Below are positions 57,395 through 64,000 of a stretch of 64,000 nt of DNA, piece by piece (within the stretch, counting starts at the first letter, position 1; each line of letters starts with the position of its first letter). Source of the stretch: DAIDKA01 sp963708865 (lineage in GTDB: Bacteria > Pseudomonadota > Gammaproteobacteria > Steroidobacterales > Steroidobacteraceae); assembly GCA_963708865.1 (NCBI GenBank), contig CAVPUC010000005.1:310001-374000 (forward strand), read 5' to 3'. Under the pieces are notes generated by a model. That model was not told the DNA's origin. It saw only the letters and a program-made list of their open reading frames with translations, and searched no databases. A program made the translations under genes and the position numbers.

Positions 57395-58738
57395 ATGTCG
57401 CTCATGCGAACGGTGCTCGTCATTGATGACAATCCGGCGGTCGGCACGGCGCTGAGCATGCTGTTTGGCCTGCACGACATCACGACGCGCACGGCGCTCT
57501 CACCCGAAGCGGGCCTGGCGAGCCTCGCGGCGCACAGCGTCGATCTGGTGATCGCGGACATGAACTTCAGTGCCGACACCACCTCCGGCCAGGAGGGGGT
57601 GGTGCTGTTTCGGGACATCCGCGCCACGCATCCGGACTTGCCGGTCATCCTGCTCACCGCCTGGACCCATCTCGAGTCGGCCGTGCAACTGGTGAAGGCC
57701 GGCGCCGCCGACTACATCGCGAAGCCATGGGACAATGACCGGTTGCTCGCGGCGGTGGAGAACCTGCTGGAGCTGTCCGAGAGCGTGCGCGAGACCGCGC
57801 GCCTGCATCTTGAACGCGAACAGCAGCGGGCCCGTCTGGCCAAGACGCATAACCTGTGCGGGGTGGTGTACGAGTCGCGGGCCATGGCAGCGGCGGTGGA
57901 ACTGGCCTGTCGGGTCGCCCGCGCGGAGGTGCCGGTGCTGATCACCGGTCCCAACGGCACCGGCAAGGAGCGCATCGCGGCCATCGTGCACGCGAATTCG
58001 GCGGTACACGCCGGGCCGTTCATTGCCGTCAATTGCGGCGCGTTGCCCGCCGACCTGATCGAGGCGGAGCTGTTCGGCGCGGAGGCGGGTGCCTTCACCA
58101 GCGCCAATCGCCCGCGCATCGGACGGTTCGAATCGGCCGACGGCGGCACGCTGTTTCTGGATGAGATCGGCAATCTGCCGCTGTCCGGGCAGGTGAAGCT
58201 GCTGCGGGTGCTCGAGTCGGGGCAGTTCGAACCGCTCGGTTCGAGCCGGACGCGCTCAACCCGGGTGCGCGTGATCAGTGCCACGAACGCCGAGCTGCCG
58301 CAGATGATTCGCCAGGGCCTGTTTCGCGAGGACCTCTATTACCGGCTGAACACCATCGAGATTCCGCTGCCGGCGCTGGCGGCGCGGCCTGCCGATATCC
58401 TGCCGCTGGCCCGGCACTTTCTGGGACCGGACCTGACCTTGGGTGATGATGCCCGCCAGGCGCTGTTGCGGCACGGCTGGCCGGGCAACGTCCGTGAATT
58501 GCGCAATGTGCTCGAACGGGCCCGGCTGCTGGTCACCGAAGGAGAGGTGAAGGCGGCGGATCTGAATCTGCCGACCCCGAAGGCGCAGGGCGCCGCCGAA
58601 GAGGAAGGCCTGAACCGCTCGACCATCGAGGCCAGCCTGCGGGCCGCCGGCGGCAATGTATCGCGGGCGGCGGCCTCGCTGGGGCTGTCGCGCCAGGCGC
58701 TGTACCGTCGGATGGAACGACTCGGCATGCGTTCCTAA
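57395..58738 (+). CDS. NtrC-family sigma-54-dependent response regulator
   Basis: A 447-residue activator. The receiver domain has D11-D12, phospho-acceptor Asp55 and Lys110. The AAA+ domain (about 145-375) has Walker A GPNGTGKE, a GAFTSA loop at about 232-237 where the canonical sequence is GAFTGA, Walker B GTLFLDEIG and the R-finger region FREDLYYRL. A Fis-type helix-turn-helix (GGNVSRAAASLGLSRQALYRRM) ends the protein. It is probably the activator of the sigma-54 promoter at 42159, making the operon positively autoregulated. The kinase gene follows after 10 bases. Confidence 0.92.
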   Translation: MSLMRTVLVIDDNPAVGTALSMLFGLHDITTRTALSPEAGLASLAAHSVDLVIADMNFSADTTSGQEGVVLFRDIRATHPDLPVILLTAWTHLESAVQLVKAGAADYIAKPWDNDRLLAAVENLLELSESVRETARLHLEREQQRARLAKTHNLCGVVYESRAMAAAVELACRVARAEVPVLITGPNGTGKERIAAIVHANSAVHAGPFIAVNCGALPADLIEAELFGAEAGAFTSANRPRIGRFESADGGTLFLDEIGNLPLSGQVKLLRVLESGQFEPLGSSRTRSTRVRVISATNAELPQMIRQGLFREDLYYRLNTIEIPLPALAARPADILPLARHFLGPDLTLGDDARQALLRHGWPGNVRELRNVLERARLLVTEGEVKAADLNLPTPKAQGAAEEEGLNRSTIEASLRAAGGNVSRAAASLGLSRQALYRRMERLGMRS

Positions 58739-58748
58739 AGGGCGCGGC

Positions 58749-60251
58749 GTGAAAATCACCCTCGACCTGAAGTTGGGCCTGCTGATCTTCGTCATGATGG
58801 TGGCGGCCGCGGCGGCGGCGCTCGCCTTGCAGGCCTACCTCAAGCATCCGGCCTACGCGCTCTTGCTCATCGCTGGCGCCGTCGTGGTGCCGGCGTGGCT
58901 CGCGGCGCGCCGCGCCGTGCGGCCCGTGCGCCAGGTGCTGCGCGCCATGCAGACGAGCGTCGCCTGTTACGGCGATGGGGACTTCAGCGTGTCGCTGGTT
59001 GTCAATCGGCGCGATGAGCTGGGTGACTTGCTGCAAGCCAACAACGAGCTGGGCAATGCGCTGCGCAAACAACGCAACCACCTGGTACAGCGGGAGCTGC
59101 TTCTGGATACGGTCGCGCAATATTCCCCCGTGGCGCTGGTGCTGGTCGATCCGCATCAGAGGGTGGTCTACGCCAACATCGCCTCGCGGCATCTGTTCAA
59201 TGAGGGGCGTTCACTGCTCGGGTGCGACTTCGCGGCCATTCTCGAGGCCGCGCCGGTCGCCCTGCGCGATGCGGTCGCCACCGAAGGGGATTGCCTGTTT
59301 TCCACCTGGATCGCCGGGACCGAAGAAACCTTCAGTCTGGCGCAGCGCGCGTTCATGCTGCAGGGCCAGCGGCACCGGATGTTCCTGTTGAAGACGCTGA
59401 CGCGGGAGTTGTCGCGCCAGGAAGTGGCGACCTGGAAGAAACTGATCCGGGTGGTCAGTCACGAACTCAACAACTCGCTCGCACCGATTGCCTCCATGGC
59501 CGATACCGGCCGCGAACTGCTGCGGCGCGGTGATAACTCGAGCCTGGTCGATGTGTTCGCCGCAATCGGCGAGCGGGCCCAACACCTGCATCAGTTTGTC
59601 GCCGGCTACGCCGCCATCTCGCGATTGCCCACGCCGCGTCCTGATCGGGTCGGATGGGCGGAGCTGATGGAGGATCTGGCGCGCCAGCAGGCATTTTCCA
59701 TCGCCGAGCCCTTGCCGCCCGAACCCGGATGGTTTGACCGGCTGCAACTTGAACAGGCGTTGATCAATGTGCTGAAGAACGCACACGAGGCCAGCGGCGA
59801 TCCGGCGCAGGTGAGCATCCGGGTGCAACAAACACCGCAGGAGCAGCGCATCGAGGTTTGCGATCGCGGTCCGGGGATGACGGAGCTGGTGCTCGCGCAG
59901 GCGGTGCTGCCATTTTATTCAACCAAGCACGCCGGCACCGGTCTGGGACTTGCCCTGTGCCGCGAGATCGCCGAGGCGCACGGCGGGAGTCTGCGGCTCA
60001 GCAACCGCAAGGGCGGCGGCATCAGCGTCATGTTCGTGCTGCCGATGCCGGCGAGCCCGCCGCTGCCCGAGCCTGGCCGCGGTTCCGGGTTATCATGCCT
60101 TGAGCCATGGACCAAGACACCGCCGAACGCCTGGAATCGAAGCTCGCCTACCTGGAAGCCGCCAATGCGGAACTCAGTGACATGGTCTATCGCCAGCACA
60201 AGGAGCTGGAGGAGCTGCGCGCGGGGCTGCGCGCGCTGGCGGAGAAGCTGA
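58749..60251 (+). CDS. Intramembrane-sensing-type histidine kinase (NtrY-like) with PAS domain
   Basis: Starts at GTG 58749. Two helices (about 9-27 and 37-54) are joined by only about nine periplasmic residues, then come a HAMP-like segment, a PAS domain (about 110-200), the H-box VVSHELNNSLAPIA with His238, N-box LINVLKNAHEAS, and ATP loops CDRGPGM and GTGLGLALC. The kinase homology ends near VLPMPAS at about 60050; the remaining frame runs to 60251 and overlaps slyX by 145 bases, so a late indel may hide the true stop. It pairs with the response regulator just upstream. Confidence 0.88.
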   Translation: MKITLDLKLGLLIFVMMVAAAAAALALQAYLKHPAYALLLIAGAVVVPAWLAARRAVRPVRQVLRAMQTSVACYGDGDFSVSLVVNRRDELGDLLQANNELGNALRKQRNHLVQRELLLDTVAQYSPVALVLVDPHQRVVYANIASRHLFNEGRSLLGCDFAAILEAAPVALRDAVATEGDCLFSTWIAGTEETFSLAQRAFMLQGQRHRMFLLKTLTRELSRQEVATWKKLIRVVSHELNNSLAPIASMADTGRELLRRGDNSSLVDVFAAIGERAQHLHQFVAGYAAISRLPTPRPDRVGWAELMEDLARQQAFSIAEPLPPEPGWFDRLQLEQALINVLKNAHEASGDPAQVSIRVQQTPQEQRIEVCDRGPGMTELVLAQAVLPFYSTKHAGTGLGLALCREIAEAHGGSLRLSNRKGGGISVMFVLPMPASPPLPEPGRGSGLSCLEPWTKTPPNAWNRSSPTWKPPMRNSVTWSIASTRSWRSCARGCARWRRS

Positions 60252-60313
60252 ACGAGCGGCAGTCCCAGGAGCCGGTGCGCCGACCCGAAGATGAGCGGCC
60301 GCCGCACTACTGA
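60107..60313 (+). CDS. slyX: SlyX family protein
   Basis: A 68-residue coiled-coil protein with heptads LESKLAYLEAANAELSDM and HKELEELRAGLRALAEKL, and the typical ending PPHY. SlyX proteins are widespread in proteobacteria and of unknown function. It overlaps the 3' part of the kinase frame and converges on the phosphoribosyltransferase gene with 11 bases between stops. Confidence 0.88.
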   Translation: MDQDTAERLESKLAYLEAANAELSDMVYRQHKELEELRAGLRALAEKLNERQSQEPVRRPEDERPPHY

Positions 60314-60324
60314 GCGCGTGCCGG

Positions 60325-60879
60325 CTACTTGTCGTCGAAGAAGTCCTCGCCAAGCGGCTTGTGCTGCAGAATTTCCTCGCGCGACAGCCCCTGCAGCTCA
60401 TGTGGAAAGACCAGCCAGTCCTCCACCCGGCGCACGCAGTAGTCCGGTTCAAGGGAACTGCGGTTGCGCAACGGCTTGTAGTACACCGTCGCGATACGAA
60501 TGCTTTCCGGCATGTTGCGTCGGCAGCGCCGGCGCAGTGCGGCAATCACCGCCTCGAGGCTGCGCCCCGAGTCAAACACGTCATCCACCAAAAGCAGCCG
60601 GTCATCCGCCTCGAGGCGCGACACCAGGTAGTCAACGGCGTGGACGCGCACGGTCTTGTCCTGCTTGTCGATGCCGTAATAGGCGGAGGTTCGGATCGCG
60701 ATGTGGTCGGTCGGGATCTCGTGATAATCGAGGACCTCCTGTACCGCGATACCGATGGGCGCGCCGCCGCGCCACATGGCGACCAGAAAGGTCGGCCGGT
60801 AGCCGCTGCGGACAATCATGCGTCCCAGCTCAAGGGAGTCCTTTAGCAGCGACTCGGCAGAAATGAAGGTTTTTTCCAT
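60325..60879 (-). CDS. Purine phosphoribosyltransferase (hypoxanthine/xanthine type)
   Basis: A 184-residue type I PRTase for purine salvage. The PRPP loop is LLLVDDVFDSGRS (about 95-107), the pyrophosphate loop is in AMWRGGAPIG and a flexible loop has SAYYGIDKQDKT. Hypoxanthine, guanine or xanthine could be the base; the C-terminal DYCVRRVEDWLVFPHEL resembles Gpt/Hpt-like proteins. The gene is intact. The 153-base gap to the next gene upstream is divergent and has only a weak -10-like TAGAAT at 60956. Confidence 0.88.
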   Translation of the reverse strand: MEKTFISAESLLKDSLELGRMIVRSGYRPTFLVAMWRGGAPIGIAVQEVLDYHEIPTDHIAIRTSAYYGIDKQDKTVRVHAVDYLVSRLEADDRLLLVDDVFDSGRSLEAVIAALRRRCRRNMPESIRIATVYYKPLRNRSSLEPDYCVRRVEDWLVFPHELQGLSREEILQHKPLGEDFFDDK

Positions 60880-61032
60880 GCGTCTCCAGTATAGGCCTAC
60901 GGCTGAGCCTGGGCAGGCAGCGCACGAGGCGTGGGCGCGTGCCGTGCCATTAGACTAGAATTGCGGCCTGGGCTCGGGGATCGAAGGAGGGTGGCCGCAA
61001 GATCACCTCATACCCCATCAATCGAGGCAATC

Positions 61033-62367
61033 TTGACCATAAAGTCACGCGTTCGCAGGCCGTTGCGCCGGACCCTGATGGCCTGCCTGCTGACCCTGGC
61101 GTTTGGCGCGGACCTGTCCCTGCTGCGGGCCGTACGCGCGGCCGATCTGGACGCCCCGACACCGCCACCTCCCGCCCCGGCGGCGCCGAGTCCCTCGGGG
61201 GGGTGGCTGGATGTCTCCACCTGGCCGCTGATCCCGGTACCCCTGATCGGGGCGGACCCGGACAGCGGCGTGACCCTCGGTATCCTGCCGGTGTGGCTGC
61301 ATACCAATGATCAGCACCAGATCACCCGCATCATCGCCCCGGACCTCTTGTACAACCCCTACTTCGGCGTCGGTACGGACTTCCGGGTGTTCGAGTACCC
61401 CTCGACGGATGAACAATGGTCGATGGTCGCCGGCATCAAGGAGCGCGTCGAGCGCGATCTGGACTATGAGTTCGAGAAAGGACGATTGCGGGAAACCAAC
61501 TGGTCGCTCAACACCAGCCTGATCTTTGATCGCAGCGGCGTGCCGCGCTTCTATGGCATTGGCAACAGCTCCCTGGCAGGCAATGTCACCAACTACACAG
61601 CCTCACAGGTGCTCGGGCAGGTACAGGCGGGTTATAACCTGAACCATACCTGGCAGCTGCAGTTCACCCTGCGGGCGCGGCGCATGGAGATCACCGAGGG
61701 CACGCTCAAGAAAGTACCCACCATCGAGAGCCGCTATCCGAACGTGAACGGCCTGGGCGTCACAAACGAAGTGTTGAACCAGGTGGCACTGGTCTATGAC
61801 ACCCGTGATGATCCGACCATCCCCTCGCGCGGTACCGAATGGGTGGCCTATGCCGGTGTCGCCGGTCACGACGCCACCATCAGCGATTCCATCTACACCG
61901 TCGCGGGCCTGGATGCGCGCACCTTCGTGCCGATCCCGGGTCTGCTTCCCGACACCATCATCGCCGCGCACCTGGCCGCCCGTTACCTGCCCAGCGGCCA
62001 TAAGATTCCGTTTTTTGACTTAAGCAGCGTGGGCGGCGGAGAGAGCGACGTTGGCGGCGAGCAGCTGCTGCGCGGCTTTGGCCAGGGTCGCTTCACGGAC
62101 CGCAATTCCTTCGACACCACCATCGAATTGCGGCACCGCGCCTTTTCCTTTGATGCGGCGGCCAGTCATGTGGATATCGAAGTGGCGCCCTTCCTGGACA
62201 TGGGCAAGGTGTCGTCGCACACCGGCGCCGATCCGCTTTCGGGCCTGCACAAAGTGGTGGGGATCGGTGTCCGCGGCATCGCCCGGCCCTCGGTGGTGGG
62301 CTATGTGGACATGGGCTATGGCACCGAAGGGCTCGCGGTCTTCACCGGCATCAATTACCCCTTTTAG
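61033..62367 (+). CDS. BamA/TamA-like (Omp85) outer-membrane beta-barrel protein without POTRA domains
   Basis: The TTG start at 61033 is preferred because GAGG lies 5 bases upstream and it gives a basic n-region before the hydrophobic signal (ACLLTLAFGADLSLLRA). A Pro-rich linker follows. The rest is a surface-antigen/D15-type barrel: VTLGILPVWLHTNDQHQI, DTRDDPTIPSRGTEW, VGGEQLLRGFGQGRFTDRNS (the RGF region of loop 6) and the terminal GLAVFTGINYPF. No POTRA repeats fit in the short N-terminus, so it is a stripped-down family member of unknown role. An alternative ATG is at 61078. Confidence 0.82.
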   Translation: MTIKSRVRRPLRRTLMACLLTLAFGADLSLLRAVRAADLDAPTPPPPAPAAPSPSGGWLDVSTWPLIPVPLIGADPDSGVTLGILPVWLHTNDQHQITRIIAPDLLYNPYFGVGTDFRVFEYPSTDEQWSMVAGIKERVERDLDYEFEKGRLRETNWSLNTSLIFDRSGVPRFYGIGNSSLAGNVTNYTASQVLGQVQAGYNLNHTWQLQFTLRARRMEITEGTLKKVPTIESRYPNVNGLGVTNEVLNQVALVYDTRDDPTIPSRGTEWVAYAGVAGHDATISDSIYTVAGLDARTFVPIPGLLPDTIIAAHLAARYLPSGHKIPFFDLSSVGGGESDVGGEQLLRGFGQGRFTDRNSFDTTIELRHRAFSFDAAASHVDIEVAPFLDMGKVSSHTGADPLSGLHKVVGIGVRGIARPSVVGYVDMGYGTEGLAVFTGINYPF

Positions 62368-62369
62368 CA

Positions 62370-62389
62370 GGACCCCTTCTAGAAGGTCC
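62370..62389 (+). terminator. Imperfect inverted repeat after the Omp85-like gene
   Basis: GGACCCCTTCT meets AGAAGGTCC immediately after the stop: nine pairs with two bulged bases and almost no loop. It could stop or pause transcription before the fusion gene at 62424, but no U-run follows. Confidence 0.3.
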
Positions 62390-62423
62390 GGCGGAAATTG
62401 CGTAAGCTGATGACTGTAACCTG

Positions 62424-63896
62424 ATGGAAATAATCTCGAAATCGCCCATTCCTGCCACCGGTGCCAGCACTGCCGCCGGTGCGTCGCCGCGCCCCTGGGA
62501 TGCCCGCCTCGGGCGCCGCCTGGTCACGCCGCTCAAGGACAGTTGGGTCACGCCCAATCATCTGACCACCGTGCGCCTCATCGTCGGACTCGCGGGTGCC
62601 CTGGCGTTCACGCCCGGCACGTGGGGCTGGACCAACCTCGCGGCGCTGCTGGTGATCCTGTCGAATTTTCTGGACCACACGGATGGGGAGCTGGCACGCA
62701 TCAGCGGCAAAACCAGCCGGATCGGACATCTCTATGATCTGGCCAGTGACGCGCTAGTCACCATCCTGCTGTTCTATTGCATCGGCGTGGGGGTCGCCGC
62801 GAGCGGCGCACGCGCCATGCCGTTTGGCCTGCCCGCGGCACTGATCGGTGCCGTAGCCGGCTCTGCGGTGGCGCTGATTTTTTATTTGCGCATGCGTATC
62901 GAGGCGCTGCTGGGCAAATCCGGGACCCAACAACGCTCGCTCGCGGGCTTTGAAACCGAGGATGTGCTGTACCTGCTGCCGCTCGTGACGCTGTTCAGCT
63001 GCCTTACTCCTTTTTTGCTCGCGGCAAGCGTGGGCGCGCCGCTGTTCGCGCTGCTGGTGGTCGTGGACTTCCTCAGGGTCTCCCGCGCGCCTGCTGCCGC
63101 CCGTTCGGATGCTCCCGCGGAGGCTGCGGCCGATGCGGCCGGCGCGATCGTCGATCCGATCCTCAATGCGACCCTGCAGGCCAACCTCGGGGCGCTCGAT
63201 GACGAAGCGCTGCGCCAGCAATACCGGGAGCAGGGCAGCTTCGTGTACGTGCCGGATTTTCTGCCCGCGCCGTTCACCGCACGGCTGGTCGAGGCCGTTG
63301 AGGCCGTCACTCCGACGGTCAATCGCAATTTCCTGCCGGGCCACAAGCAGGGCGGCAGCGTCAGTCGCCACAGCATCGATCAGCACGCCCCGTTCATCGC
63401 GCAGCTGTACCGCTCGCCGGCGCTGCTGTCGTGGCTCACGGCGCTGACAGGGGATCGCCTGCAGCTGTCGCCTGCGAATGACCCGCACGCCTACGCGCTG
63501 TATTTTTATTCGCGCCCCGGTGATCACATCGGCTGGCACTACGACAATTCCTACTATTCAGGTCGGCGCTACACGCTGCTGCTGGGCATCGTGGATCGCT
63601 CCTCGTGCCGACTGGACTACGAACTGCACACCAGGCAGCCGCAGCGAGCGGCGCAAGCCGGATCCCTGCAGATCGCGCCCGGTGGCCTGGTGCTGTTCGA
63701 CGGTGACAAGCTGCGGCACCGGATCACGCCGATCGGCAAGAACGAGTTCCGCGTCTCCCTGACGTTCGAGTACGTCACCAGCCAGCACATGAGTCCGTGG
63801 TGGCGCTTCGTGTCGAACATGAAGGACGCAGTGGCGTATTTCGGCTTCCGCCAGGTATTCGGGCGCATGGTACGGGGACGCGCGCCCATTCCATGA
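62424..63896 (+). CDS. Fusion of CDP-alcohol phosphatidyltransferase and Fe(II)/2OG dioxygenase
   Basis: A 490-residue two-domain protein. The N-terminal membrane domain (about 35-235) carries the complete CDP-alcohol phosphotransferase motif: D84-x2-D87-G88-x2-A91-R92-x8-G101-x3-D105-x3-D109, within several helices. After an Ala-rich linker (about 225-250) a prolyl-4-hydroxylase-like dioxygenase domain follows with Fe(II) ligands H372, D374 and H432, and R443 placed to bind 2-oxoglutarate. The first domain would move a phosphatidyl or similar group from a CDP-activated donor to an alcohol; the second would hydroxylate or otherwise oxidise a product, lipid or protein. Both active sites look intact. 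Its stop overlaps the next start (ATGA). Confidence 0.85.
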   Translation: MEIISKSPIPATGASTAAGASPRPWDARLGRRLVTPLKDSWVTPNHLTTVRLIVGLAGALAFTPGTWGWTNLAALLVILSNFLDHTDGELARISGKTSRIGHLYDLASDALVTILLFYCIGVGVAASGARAMPFGLPAALIGAVAGSAVALIFYLRMRIEALLGKSGTQQRSLAGFETEDVLYLLPLVTLFSCLTPFLLAASVGAPLFALLVVVDFLRVSRAPAAARSDAPAEAAADAAGAIVDPILNATLQANLGALDDEALRQQYREQGSFVYVPDFLPAPFTARLVEAVEAVTPTVNRNFLPGHKQGGSVSRHSIDQHAPFIAQLYRSPALLSWLTALTGDRLQLSPANDPHAYALYFYSRPGDHIGWHYDNSYYSGRRYTLLLGIVDRSSCRLDYELHTRQPQRAAQAGSLQIAPGGLVLFDGDKLRHRITPIGKNEFRVSLTFEYVTSQHMSPWWRFVSNMKDAVAYFGFRQVFGRMVRGRAPIP

Positions 63897-64000
63897 GGCG
63901 TCTGGGATCGTGGCTGCTGACCGCCGGGTTGCTGCTGTTCCTGGCCCTGCTGGTCTCACAGGGTCTGCCGGCCATTCTGGCGACCCTCGCCGCCGCCGGT
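63893..64000 (+). CDS. Start of a probable flippase-like (YbhN/UPF0104) membrane protein, partial
   Basis: The 36 visible residues (MRRLGSWLLTAGLLLFLALL onward, ending ATLAAAG) form a short basic head and first helix resembling lysylphosphatidylglycerol synthase-type/UPF0104 flippase proteins. Only the start is present, so the call is tentative. It overlaps the fusion gene by four bases and is therefore likely to be cotranscribed, which fits a lipid synthesis and translocation operon. Confidence 0.5.
   Translation, partial: MRRLGSWLLTAGLLLFLALLVSQGLPAILATLAAAG

Noticed and set aside
60107..60251. Genuine 48-residue C-terminal extension of the histidine kinase overlapping slyX
   Set aside because: The extension is Trp/Ser/Arg-rich without similarity and is out of frame with the well-conserved slyX. 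A late indel or simple run-on is more likely, though the stop was left at 60251.

Overview
The window is high-GC chromosomal DNA with dense coding, short gaps and frequent ATGA/GTGA stop-start overlaps. Gene content (slyX, slyD, prlC, an sdaA-type serine deaminase, the piuA-piuC-Sel1 iron locus, a bacterial RIO1 kinase, HpnB, AAHS transporters, many exported peptidases) points to a gammaproteobacterium, probably near the Xanthomonadales/Nevskiales/Steroidobacterales; this placement is inference. No rRNA, tRNA, CRISPR array, insertion sequence or phage gene was seen. Many genes that are otherwise complete are split by single-base indels, mostly an extra G or C in a short G/C run, so consensus sequencing error is more likely than gene decay. 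Such genes are annotated as one CDS with the break noted.

Layout. 1-2.2 kb: end of a small drug/metabolite-type transporter, a DegT/ArnB-like aminotransferase and an HtrA-like protein that has lost all three catalytic residues. 2.5-10.3 kb: M13 peptidase, L-serine deaminase, prolyl oligopeptidase and a glutamate-carboxypeptidase-II-like M28 peptidase, which together suit growth on peptides. 10.4-16.8 kb: ABC exporter, branched-chain aminotransferase and branched-chain 2-oxoacid dehydrogenase E1alpha, E1beta and E2 (Val/Leu/Ile breakdown; no E3 here). 16.8-31 kb: SDR, an unknown gene, flavin reductase, hydroxypyruvate-isomerase-like protein, YXWGXW protein, lytic transglycosylase, AAHS permease, HpnB, SlyD, oligopeptidase A, ZIP transporter, S10 carboxypeptidase and an exported methyltransferase. 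30.7-32 kb: a divergent ArsR regulator/SDR pair with overlapping promoters and a perfect 19-bp operator. 32-35.7 kb: Fur-box-headed TonB receptor, PiuC dioxygenase and Sel1 protein. 35.8-42 kb: exonuclease III, peroxiredoxin, DUF1453 protein, ABC-F ATPase, GDT1-family exporter, fatty-acid-hydroxylase-like protein, RIO1 kinase.

The most striking region is 42.0-60.3 kb. A near-consensus sigma-54 promoter, with a 12-bp-periodic repeat and perfect palindrome upstream, precedes a TolC channel, a periplasmic adaptor, one MacB-type ATPase, and four tandem pairs (A-B) of MacB/FtsX permeases. A collapsed fifth pair follows. The operon then runs into a lipoprotein polyamine-type binding protein, an NtrC-family sigma-54 activator and a histidine kinase with almost no periplasmic loop. 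This reads as a self-regulated tripartite efflux or envelope-stress module in which permeases have multiplied while sharing one ATPase, adaptor and channel.

At the right end, an Omp85-type barrel is followed by an unusual fusion of a CDP-alcohol phosphatidyltransferase with an Fe(II)/2-oxoglutarate dioxygenase. That gene overlaps the start of a probable flippase-like membrane protein, suggesting a lipid-modification operon.
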